From the NCBI GenBank assembly GCA_964425275.1, contig CAYRLZ010000041.1, positions 1 to 20,345 of the forward strand: DNA of 20,345 bases. The letters are read 5' to 3'. A program made the position numbers and the translations under genes. Position 1 is the first letter of the stretch. Each line of letters begins with the position of its first letter. The notes below the pieces were generated by a model. It was not told the origin of the DNA, did not search any database, and saw only the letters and a list, made by a program, of their open reading frames with translations. The DNA is from CAYRLZ01 sp964425275 (lineage in GTDB: Bacteria; Hydrothermota; Tepidihabitantia; Tepidihabitantales; JBDRVQ01). This document shows positions 13,856 through 20,205 of this stretch, one piece after another.

Positions 13856-14511
13856 TTTGTCCCTCCGAGCCAACTGCGTTCAATCCCTAAGATAATCTTT
13901 AAGGAGGTGGCCAAAACCCCTAAGGTTATACCAAAACCAATCCCCCGCTTCGCGGCGGTATTAGGAACGGTCAAAATCCATTCCGAGATAAAGGGTAGTT
14001 TCGGCAGGAGCCGGGCCACGGGCGGCATTGAACCAAGCATCACAATAAAAGCGGCAATCAATAATAATGTCGCCTCAAAATTTCTGGCCTTAAATGCCCG
14101 GTAAGAAGCGGAAGCCATAAAGAAGGCTAATAGAGAGAACATCGTCGCCCCCAAAGGAACTGCGATACTTATGTAGATTGTCTGGATATCAAAACGGAGT
14201 CGTCCGATGCTCGTTGGTAGAGGTCCTTTCCCTTCAATCCCGCCGAGGAGACCAATCACCGCGGTCACGGCGAGGCTTGCTAAGAGGACATAACTATATT
14301 CCCAGTGTTCCTTTTTTCGCCTTATTTTTTCCCAGTGGTGCCGGATTATACTCCCGACACCTAAGACTAAGGAGAAGGCATAGATTATCCGAAGGTGATA
14401 ATTCCGGAATTCGTTGTCTAAGTTTTGGACAATTGGATGAGGAATGAAAAAGGGTAAGATACCAAAGACGCCAAAAAGGAAGACAATCGCTAAGGGGAGC
14501 CGGTTTCTCAT
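13852..14511 (-). CDS. Six-helix integral membrane protein of the DUF6754-type cluster
   Basis: A 219-aa hydrophobic protein with about six membrane helices (near 7-23, 42-58, 74-92, 112-135, 146-165 and 190-207). Short charged loops include a basic one at 59-68 (HHWEKIRRKK), probably cytoplasmic. No catalytic motif is visible and I do not recognise the family. It starts 14 bases after the DUF6754-type gene and overlaps the next gene by 4 bases. Size and helix count resemble the last gene of the cluster, though I see no clear sequence similarity between the two. Confidence 0.8.
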   Translation of the reverse strand: MRNRLPLAIVFLFGVFGILPFFIPHPIVQNLDNEFRNYHLRIIYAFSLVLGVGSIIRHHWEKIRRKKEHWEYSYVLLASLAVTAVIGLLGGIEGKGPLPTSIGRLRFDIQTIYISIAVPLGATMFSLLAFFMASASYRAFKARNFEATLLLIAAFIVMLGSMPPVARLLPKLPFISEWILTVPNTAAKRGIGFGITLGVLATSLKIILGIERSWLGGTK

Positions 14512-14525
14512 TTATCGCTCGGTCA

Positions 14526-15641
14526 TCAAAATATCTTTAAGACCGGTAAGTTGGTAAAAAGGGCGATTAAAGAGATACTGATGAGGAGCGCTATTATCAG
14601 TAATTTCCCATAATCCTGCCCTTTTAATGCCCCTAAGAGTAATGGTTCGCGGGAGAGGTAGGCTGAGGCGGCATAGAGTTCTTCACCCATTAAAGTATAA
14701 TCGCAGGCGGTGATGAAGAATGGCAGTTGCATTACCGCATCGGTAGCGGCAATCTGAATCGCACCGGTTTGCGCCCCGGTTTCGGCTAAAATTAAAGACT
14801 CGGCATAGAAATAGCCACAGAAGAAATTGGTTGCTGGTTTCTCTCTGACCATTATGCCGTCAACGGCCGCGGCAAAGGCAAACTGGGAATCGGTTATATA
14901 AAATACCGAATCAGGGTTAAAGGCATCGGGTCTTCCCGCTGAGACATAAGCCTCTTTCACAATTTCCCTCGCCACCGTATAAACGATTGGGTCGGTATTA
15001 GGAACGACTAACTTTGAATCATACTGGGCAATCTTTTTCGCTACCTCGGAGAGAAGATTTACCGCAGCAATCGTGGCGATATCTGACATCCCGCTCAGAC
15101 CCGGAACAAAGAGGACCGGCCGACCCATCTCGGTTGCCCGCCCGACCGCCTCTTCCACCGCCGAAAGCCCAGCGATTTTTCTAATGAATAAATCCCTCTG
15201 ACTCTTTGCCTTCTGAGTAAAATAAAAGATTAACACCCCAAAGAGCGTGGCAAAGAGGATAACCGCGAGTTTTCCGGTGTGAAACCATTGGGGTGAACTT
15301 TGGGCAAAAGATGATGGCTCAGATTCGCTCCTTAAAGAATCCCTCACCGCCACAACCTTATAGGCATACCTCAAACCATCCCGGGTCGTTTCATCCAAAT
15401 AAGAATTTCGCCCCGGACCAACAAATCCTATTTTACAATAAGTCGTCTCACCTTCTTTTTGCCGAAGGATTTCATAACCAAAGAGAGAAGAATCGGAGGG
15501 CGAAAGTTCCCACTCAACCAGTATCTTACCTCCCCCATCATTCGGATTATCTCTTGCCCGGATGTCATCCGGAGGAAGCAAGGAAGAGAGAGGAGAGAGC
15601 AGAAAGCAAAGAGCAAAGAGCCCTAATGGAATAGTGAGCAT
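14526..15641 (-). CDS. FN3 domain plus DUF6754-like domain membrane protein
   Basis: A 371-aa protein. Order: signal peptide (1-22), fibronectin type III-like beta domain (about 25-112, with KILVEWELSPSD, FGYEILRQ and YAYKVVAVRD), a membrane helix (about 123-142) followed by basic KAKSQR, a 190-residue alpha/beta domain (about 150-340), and a C-terminal helix (345-365). The last soluble domain matches my memory of DUF6754, of unknown function; topology suggests it is cytoplasmic. Residues 8-21 of the signal peptide are encoded by a degenerate seven-base repeat. GGGG seven bases before the ATG serves as Shine-Dalgarno. It overlaps the PEGA gene by 19 bases. Confidence 0.8.
   Translation of the reverse strand: MLTIPLGLFALCFLLSPLSSLLPPDDIRARDNPNDGGGKILVEWELSPSDSSLFGYEILRQKEGETTYCKIGFVGPGRNSYLDETTRDGLRYAYKVVAVRDSLRSESEPSSFAQSSPQWFHTGKLAVILFATLFGVLIFYFTQKAKSQRDLFIRKIAGLSAVEEAVGRATEMGRPVLFVPGLSGMSDIATIAAVNLLSEVAKKIAQYDSKLVVPNTDPIVYTVAREIVKEAYVSAGRPDAFNPDSVFYITDSQFAFAAAVDGIMVREKPATNFFCGYFYAESLILAETGAQTGAIQIAATDAVMQLPFFITACDYTLMGEELYAASAYLSREPLLLGALKGQDYGKLLIIALLISISLIALFTNLPVLKIF
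15579..15620 (-). repeat. Degenerate seven-base tandem repeat at the PEGA/DUF6754 gene junction
   Basis: Six consecutive minus-strand heptamers: CTCTTTG, CTCTTTG, CTTTCTG, CTCTCTC, CTCTCTC, TTCCTTG. They lie just after the PEGA stop and encode the hydrophobic core of the next protein's signal peptide. Confidence 0.75.
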
Positions 15642-16123
15642 AGGATTACCCCTAATATTGCACCAGTGAGAAAAAGGCAGGAACTACCACCCCAAAGGGC
15701 GAAGAGGGCATTCCGTTTTGCTTTTAAGACATCATCATAACTTAAAAAGACCTCGGTCTCTTGGTTTTCAATAATCGTCACCCGGACGCTTGCCGCATGA
15801 TAGCGGGCAAAATCCGGGATTCTTCTAATTATCTCCACAATCCCTCTCTCTCGTGCCCGCCAGTAGGCATCTTCTAAGGAATCGGACGGGAAGAGGGCGA
15901 CCGTATAATTACCCGGTTTTAACCTCATCATTTCAATTGTTGACCGGCCAATCTCCTTGCCGTCTAAAAAAATCTCCATCCCGGTCGGGCGGGTTTTTAC
16001 CGTTAGAAAACCCTCTTGGGCGAAGAGCCAACCAAAGATTAAAGTAGAATAGAGAATGGAAAATAACAGGGAAAACTTTACCCTGTCTTCTGTATCCGGT
16101 CTACTGTATCCGGTATCCGGCAT
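15623..16123 (-). CDS. Signal-anchored PEGA domain protein
   Basis: A 166-aa protein. A hydrophobic segment at 17-35 ends in LFAQEG, which looks like a signal peptide or anchor. A PEGA domain follows at 39-80 (FLTVKTRPTGMEIFLDGKEI and LKPGNYTVAL). Then come an amphipathic region and a C-terminal membrane helix at about 139-165. PEGA domains are small beta-sandwiches of surface or periplasmic proteins in many phyla. The start ATG at 16123 and the first 13 residues lie in a heptamer repeat that also encodes the end of Tgt, so the N-terminus is repeat-derived. No other start codon precedes the hydrophobic segment in frame. It overlaps tgt by 23 bases and the next gene by 19. Confidence 0.8.
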   Translation of the reverse strand: MPDTGYSRPDTEDRVKFSLLFSILYSTLIFGWLFAQEGFLTVKTRPTGMEIFLDGKEIGRSTIEMMRLKPGNYTVALFPSDSLEDAYWRARERGIVEIIRRIPDFARYHAASVRVTIIENQETEVFLSYDDVLKAKRNALFALWGGSSCLFLTGAILGVILCSLFH

Positions 16124-16160
16124 CCTGTCTCCTGTATTCTGTATCCTGTCTACTGTATCC
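16084..16160 (-). repeat. Seven-base tandem repeat array, consensus GGATACA, 11 units
   Basis: Reading down the minus strand from 16160: GGATACA, GTAGACA, GGATACA, GAATACA, GGAGACA, GGATGCC, GGATACC, GGATACA, GTAGACC, GGATACA, GAAGACA. The phase holds for all 77 bases. The array encodes the last 19 residues or so of Tgt and, in another frame, the first residues of the PEGA protein. Confidence 0.92.
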
Positions 16161-17246
16161 GGCTAAAAATTCCTGGGCAAAAGTATCTAATCGCTCTTCT
16201 AAAATCGCCTCTCTTATCAAACGCATTAAACGCATATAAAAGAAGAGATTATGATAGGTTAGAAGCCTCTGCCCTAATATCTCTTCGGACAAGAAGAGGT
16301 GTCGGAGGTAGGCACGGGAAAAATGGGTGCAGGTATAACACTCACAACCTTCTTCCAGGGGTGAGAAATCTTTTGCATACTGGGCATTTCGGATTAAGAC
16401 CCTCCCCTGAGAAGTGAAGGCGGTGCCGGTCCGACCATTACGGGTCGGTAGGACACAATCAAAGATATCAACCCCGGCCCGGACACATTCAATTATATCC
16501 TCAGGATAACCAGCGCCCATCGCATAACGGGGTCGCTCTCCGGGAAGGATTTCATCAAGGAGATTTATTATCTCATAAGATACCGAAGATGGTTCACCAC
16601 AAAAAAGCCCACCAATCGCATAACCAGGAAAATCTAAATCAATAAGGGCAACGGCACTTTCCCTTCTCAAATCTAAGTAAGTTCCACCTTGAACGATAGC
16701 GAAAAATCGTTGGCCGGACGGTGATTGGTGGAGAGCGGAAAGTGTTCGCCTAGCCCACTGGGTGGTTAGAACCATTGCCTCCCTTGCCTTTTTATATTCT
16801 AAGGGGAAACCGAGACAACAATCAAGGCACATCCCAATATCCGATAATAAGTCTTTTTGGATTTGGGCGACCTTCTCCGGAGTTAAAAAATGCTTAGAGC
16901 CATCAATATGGGATTGGAAATATACCCCTTCTTCGGTAATCTTTACTAATTCGGCAAGGGAGGTTATCTGGAAACCACCGGAATCAGTGAGGATTGGTTT
17001 TGTAAAGCCGATGAATTTATTAAGTCCACCCCCTTCTTTTATCACCTCAACCCCTGGTCGGAGATAGAGGTGATAAGTATTACAGACAATCATCTGAACA
17101 CCAATCTCGTCCAGTTCTCTTTGGGTTAATGTCTTTACGGTTCCTCCTGTTGCCACAGGCATAAAGACCGGGGTCATAACCTCACCAGAAGGAAGAGACA
17201 ATCTTCCAAGACGGGCGCGGTTGAGACGCTTCTCAATCTTAAACAT
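16101..17246 (-). CDS. tgt: tRNA-guanine transglycosylase
   Basis: Exchanges guanine-34 for preQ1 in tRNAs with GUN anticodons on the path to queuosine. The 381-aa bacterial enzyme has the catalytic aspartates D88 (LTDSGGFQ) and D263 (DIFDCVLPTRNGR). Its zinc site is C301-X-C303-X2-C306 with H332 (TYHN). GGLFCGEP near 212-219 replaces the usual GGLAVGEP-like loop. The protein proper ends near residue 364. The rest, GYSRQDTEYRRQDAGYRIQ, is a heptapeptide-periodic tail coded by the seven-base repeat and is not part of the family. No Shine-Dalgarno is visible; it begins 41 bases after the nucleotidyltransferase gene. No queA or other queuosine gene is nearby. Confidence 0.95.
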   Translation of the reverse strand: MFKIEKRLNRARLGRLSLPSGEVMTPVFMPVATGGTVKTLTQRELDEIGVQMIVCNTYHLYLRPGVEVIKEGGGLNKFIGFTKPILTDSGGFQITSLAELVKITEEGVYFQSHIDGSKHFLTPEKVAQIQKDLLSDIGMCLDCCLGFPLEYKKAREAMVLTTQWARRTLSALHQSPSGQRFFAIVQGGTYLDLRRESAVALIDLDFPGYAIGGLFCGEPSSVSYEIINLLDEILPGERPRYAMGAGYPEDIIECVRAGVDIFDCVLPTRNGRTGTAFTSQGRVLIRNAQYAKDFSPLEEGCECYTCTHFSRAYLRHLFLSEEILGQRLLTYHNLFFYMRLMRLIREAILEERLDTFAQEFLAGYSRQDTEYRRQDAGYRIQ

Positions 17247-17287
17247 TATCGCACAAGCGGAAAGTGATTAGCGGCAACCGTCGGAAG

Positions 17288-18280
17288 TCAATGGAATTCC
17301 ATCACCGAATAACTTCCGAGATTTAACCGCAATGCCTTCTCTTTGATTAGGGCATTCTCCCCTAAGATTGAACCTTCCAAAAGAGAATTTTCAATGACCG
17401 AAAGATGGTTAATAATTGAATCCTTAATTATTGACCGCCTCACTTCCACCTCATCGGCGATGGAGACAAAAGGTCCGATGATTGATTCTTCAATTATCGC
17501 TGAGTCAGCAATATAGACCGGCGGGAGGATGACATTTCCCGGTCTTTCCTTAAAATAGTTATTTCCCTGCAAGAGGTAGCGATTGGTTTCAATCAATGCC
17601 GCCGGTGTTCCACAATCAAGCCAATATTCAACCGGGTAAGCCTTTATCTTTACCCCCTCCTCAATCAATAACTCTAAGGCATCGGAGAGTTGGTATTCTC
17701 CTTTGGTCTTTATATTATTATTCATTATCGTCTGGATGGCCTTAAAAAGTGGCCCGGAGCAAGAAAAGTAGTAGACACCGACGATTGCCAGATTGCTTTT
17801 TGGTTCCTGGGGCTTCTCAACAATTCGGCTTATCGCCCCATCCCGTAGTTCAACGACACCAAATCTCTCTGGGTCTTCAACTCTTTTTACGCCGATAAGA
17901 TTTTCGCCTTGAATGAATTCGGAGAAGTTCATATCTAAGATTGTGTCGCCGAGGATGATGAGGGAGGCGCTCTCATCTGGGACAAGGTCTTTTGCCCGGT
18001 AGACAGCGTCACCCAATCCTTGCGGGTTCTCTTGGGTGACGAACTTAAAAGGCAGGGGGAAATTATCTTGGAGATACCTTTCAATCATTGACCCCTGATT
18101 TCCGCCGGTGATAACTATTACCCTTTCACAAGAGAGACTGCTTATTCGCTCCATAATATGGCCGATGATTGGTTTCCCGGCGACGGTCAGTAATGCCTTT
18201 GGTGTGGTGTGGGTATGGGGCTTAAGCCTTCGCCCTTCACCCGCGGCTGGAATAATCACTGATAATTTCCTCTGTTTCAT
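17288..18280 (-). CDS. Sugar-1-phosphate nucleotidyltransferase (glucose-1-phosphate thymidylyltransferase-like)
   Basis: Joins an NTP and a sugar-1-phosphate to give a nucleotide sugar for surface glycans. From ATG 18280 it has 330 aa. The N-terminal Rossmann-like domain has the signature IPAAGEGRRLKPHTHTTPKAL at about 10-30, LGDTILD (metal-binding Asp), GVVELRDG, VEKPQEPKSN and YWLDCGTP. The C-terminal 80 residues are imperfect hexapeptide repeats of a left-handed beta-helix, as in the long RfbA/archaeal type. The substrate (dTTP with glucose-1-P, or UTP) cannot be decided here. The frame back to 18295 adds residues that lie across the promoter. First gene of the unit that continues into tgt and the membrane cluster. 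Confidence 0.88.
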   Translation of the reverse strand: MKQRKLSVIIPAAGEGRRLKPHTHTTPKALLTVAGKPIIGHIMERISSLSCERVIVITGGNQGSMIERYLQDNFPLPFKFVTQENPQGLGDAVYRAKDLVPDESASLIILGDTILDMNFSEFIQGENLIGVKRVEDPERFGVVELRDGAISRIVEKPQEPKSNLAIVGVYYFSCSGPLFKAIQTIMNNNIKTKGEYQLSDALELLIEEGVKIKAYPVEYWLDCGTPAALIETNRYLLQGNNYFKERPGNVILPPVYIADSAIIEESIIGPFVSIADEVEVRRSIIKDSIINHLSVIENSLLEGSILGENALIKEKALRLNLGSYSVMEFH

Positions 18281-18286
18281 AAGGCA

Positions 18287-18315
18287 ATTATACAAGATAA
18301 AAAATTTATTGTCAA
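18287..18315 (-). promoter_or_regulatory. Nucleotidyltransferase operon promoter, leaderless type
   Basis: On the minus strand: TTGACA (18315-18310), a 17-base spacer, TATAAT (18292-18287), six bases, then ATG at 18280. There is no Shine-Dalgarno. It likely drives the nucleotidyltransferase, tgt and the membrane cluster, since no other clear promoter appears before 12369. Confidence 0.82.
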
Positions 18316-18334
18316 CCCTTTAACTGCGCTTTTA

Positions 18335-18362
18335 TTGACTTCCTCCTTAAAAACCCTATAAT
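18335..18362 (+). promoter_or_regulatory. Promoter of the 268-aa protein gene, leaderless type
   Basis: TTGACT at 18335-18340, a 16-base spacer, TATAAT at 18357-18362, five bases, then ATG at 18368, with no Shine-Dalgarno. It is back-to-back with the divergent nucleotidyltransferase promoter; 19 bases separate the two -35 boxes. Confidence 0.8.
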
Positions 18363-18367
18363 TATAG

Positions 18368-19174
18368 ATGGTTATTTCAAAGGAAGAGATTATTTTTCTC
18401 CGAAAGTTAGAAGAAGGCAACCAGGGTTTTTATCTTACTTCTAGGGGATTAGAAAAGTTAAGGGAGTTTTCTTACGCCGGGGTCTTAAAAAATATTATCC
18501 CGGTTCCCTTTCTACCAAAGTTTTTAGGCGGAGACTGGCAAATCGGCTGCGCGGTTGGCCGAATCCCTTTGGGTGAAACTAAGGTTGAAAATCCGGCGTG
18601 GCGGAAAGAAATAATTAATGCCGTTCCTTATATCTACGAATTGGTCTATAATTGGACGCTCCCCTCTTCGGTTGGACATAATACCGCCTTCTTTTTCTAT
18701 ACCCGAGATATAAAAGAGATAAAGGAGCGGTTGTCTAAGGTCAATCATTTTGAATGCTTCAATCTTTACCCCCTATCCTCTCATTCCTTTCCCCTTAAAT
18801 TATCTCTCTCAACCGAAGAGAAAGACCTGCTCGTCGGTCTTTTAACCTCCCCTTCTCTTCTTTCTCATCTCGGAGACCTTTTAGTTGACGAAAAAAAGCA
18901 GACGAAACTGAAAGGCATCTTACTTGATGAGCATAATCCTTATGGGTTTTTATCTATCTTACCCGAGATTGACTGGTCAAATATTGAGAATTTTATCCAC
19001 GGCCATTTCTTATCATCCCAAAAAGAAGGATTAAAACAGATTGAGGTTGATTTATGGAGTTTTAGTGAACTGGCCAAGAGTTATGAGGCTTTATTAGAAA
19101 GAGGAGAGATTAAGGGGCTAATCGTCTATAAGAGAAACGAACCGCTAAATTATTGGTGGCCAGAGTGCCTGTAA
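18368..19174 (+). CDS. 268-aa protein, unknown; weak resemblance to Lrp/AsnC-like regulators
   Basis: A soluble protein with no signal peptide. Residues 1-40 (ISKEEIIFLRKLEEG onward) could be a winged helix. Residues about 85-145 (PYIYELVYNW, HNTAFFFYTRDIKEIKERL, HFECFNLYPLSSHSFP) have a strand-strand-helix-strand look like an Lrp-type ligand-binding domain. A second region opening with LSLSTEEKDLLVGLL (about 144-158) resembles the first, so the protein may be an internal duplication. It ends in an unusual LNYWWPECL. None of this is strong enough to name a function. It stands alone with its own promoter, and its stop is one base from the stop of the convergent DJ-1 gene. Confidence 0.75.
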   Translation: MVISKEEIIFLRKLEEGNQGFYLTSRGLEKLREFSYAGVLKNIIPVPFLPKFLGGDWQIGCAVGRIPLGETKVENPAWRKEIINAVPYIYELVYNWTLPSSVGHNTAFFFYTRDIKEIKERLSKVNHFECFNLYPLSSHSFPLKLSLSTEEKDLLVGLLTSPSLLSHLGDLLVDEKKQTKLKGILLDEHNPYGFLSILPEIDWSNIENFIHGHFLSSQKEGLKQIEVDLWSFSELAKSYEALLERGEIKGLIVYKRNEPLNYWWPECL

Positions 19175-19175
19175 T

Positions 19176-19790
19176 TTACTCTTTTAGCATCTTGGCCAGT
19201 TCGGTGGCGAATTTCTTTGAAGCCGAAGGACCGGAAGCGGTTAAGATATTGCCCGCGCGCACCACATCCTTATCAATATATTGAACGCCTCGCTTTTTGA
19301 ATTCTTTTATCGTTCCGGCGTCTTTCCAGACCGTTGCCTTCTTCTCCTTTAAGATTCCCGCCCGGGCTAAGGTAATTGGTGATAGGCATATCGCGGCCAG
19401 CACCTTCTTGGGGCGGGCAAAATACCGAACCAGTTTATGAACCAATGTGTCGTCCCAGAAGATACTGGCACCGCTTCCTCCGATAATCACCAGGCAATGG
19501 AAGAGGGTCATGTCGACATCCTTTATTTTGATATCGGGCTTTATTTCCATCCCGAGCATCCCCCTGACTTTCGTTGTCTCATAAGAAGCGACCGTTATCT
19601 TATACCCGGCTTTTTTTAGATAATCATAGGGAATCTTAAACTCTTCATCCCGGAAATCATTCGGTGCCACCAAGAAGAGAATTGACTTCTTAGTTGATTG
19701 GGCAAAAGTGATAGAAGCCAGAAAAAAGATGATTAAGGCGATATACTCATTTTTCATCACTCTCTTTCTTTTAGTCAATAATCTTTTCAT
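19176..19790 (-). CDS. Secreted DJ-1/PfpI family protein
   Basis: A 204-aa protein. A basic N-terminus is followed by a hydrophobic segment at 17-30 ending ITFAQS, a likely signal peptide with cleavage after A30. The DJ-1/PfpI fold follows: ILFLVAPNDFRDEEF with the conserved glutamate E50, VIIGGSGAS at 101-109, and the nucleophile elbow AAICLSPITLARAG with C135. Family members are deglycases, chaperones, proteases or of unknown activity. The catalytic Cys and Glu are present, but the third residue is not obvious. Most relatives are cytoplasmic, so an exported form is notable. ATG 19790 has GGAGGG just upstream; ATG 19757 is an alternative that keeps the signal peptide. Confidence 0.88.
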   Translation of the reverse strand: MKRLLTKRKRVMKNEYIALIIFFLASITFAQSTKKSILFLVAPNDFRDEEFKIPYDYLKKAGYKITVASYETTKVRGMLGMEIKPDIKIKDVDMTLFHCLVIIGGSGASIFWDDTLVHKLVRYFARPKKVLAAICLSPITLARAGILKEKKATVWKDAGTIKEFKKRGVQYIDKDVVRAGNILTASGPSASKKFATELAKMLKE

Positions 19791-20002
19791 AATCCCTCCG
19801 AAGAATATCTTTTTATTATTTTATCAGTTTCCCAATCAAAGTCAATATTAAGGCGGAAAGTTAGTTTTGAATAGGACGCCAAACAACTTTTTGTTTTCAT
19901 AAAGCCCTTAGGATAACTGCTCATTGCCTGGGAGAGGGTAAAGTCACCCGCCAAATCCTTTTGATATCGTCCAGCACCTTGATTACTGTCGGGTGAAGTT
20001 AA
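19787..20002 (-). pseudogene. Open frame ending on the DJ-1 start codon, probable gene remnant
   Basis: The minus strand is open from about 20002 to a TGA at 19789-19787 that overlaps the DJ-1 ATG as ATGA. The last 45 codons start at ATG 19924 (MSSYPKGFMKTK) and look protein-like, ending WETDKIIKRYSSEGL. Just upstream, short pieces in the other two frames also look protein-like (NELVKEIDLINFTRQ near 20000-20040, and VIKVLDDIKRIWRVTLPS near 19935-19990). This fits a frameshifted, decaying gene. I recognise no family. A promoter-like pattern for the DJ-1 gene lies inside it, so the frame could be chance. Confidence 0.35.
19818..19845 (-). promoter_or_regulatory. Possible promoter of the DJ-1 gene, with a 5' leader
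   Basis: On the minus strand: TTGACT (19845-19840), a 16-base spacer, TAAAAT (19823-19818), then 27 bases containing the GGAGGG Shine-Dalgarno and the ATG at 19790. Unlike the leaderless promoters it leaves room for a leader. It overlaps the open frame at 19787-20002, so only one may be meaningful. Confidence 0.5.
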
Positions 20003-20205
20003 TCAGGTCAATCTCTTTAACCAACTCATTCCTTCATATACCGGAAAATAATTGGTTTCTTACCCTGTTTTTCCTTTTTAGAAATTAAAATTCTGTGAAA
20101 ACACTTTGAGCCAATTTTTACTCTATATTTAGATATGAGAAAAAAGGCTAATTTTATTAAGTATAGTTAAATCAATAACTTATATTTTATACTGGGGAGG
20201 TAAAA

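Noticed and set aside
13907..14447. Plus-strand ORFs opposite the membrane-cluster genes
   Set aside because: Antisense shadows with unnatural composition; the minus-strand frames have membrane helices and coupled starts.
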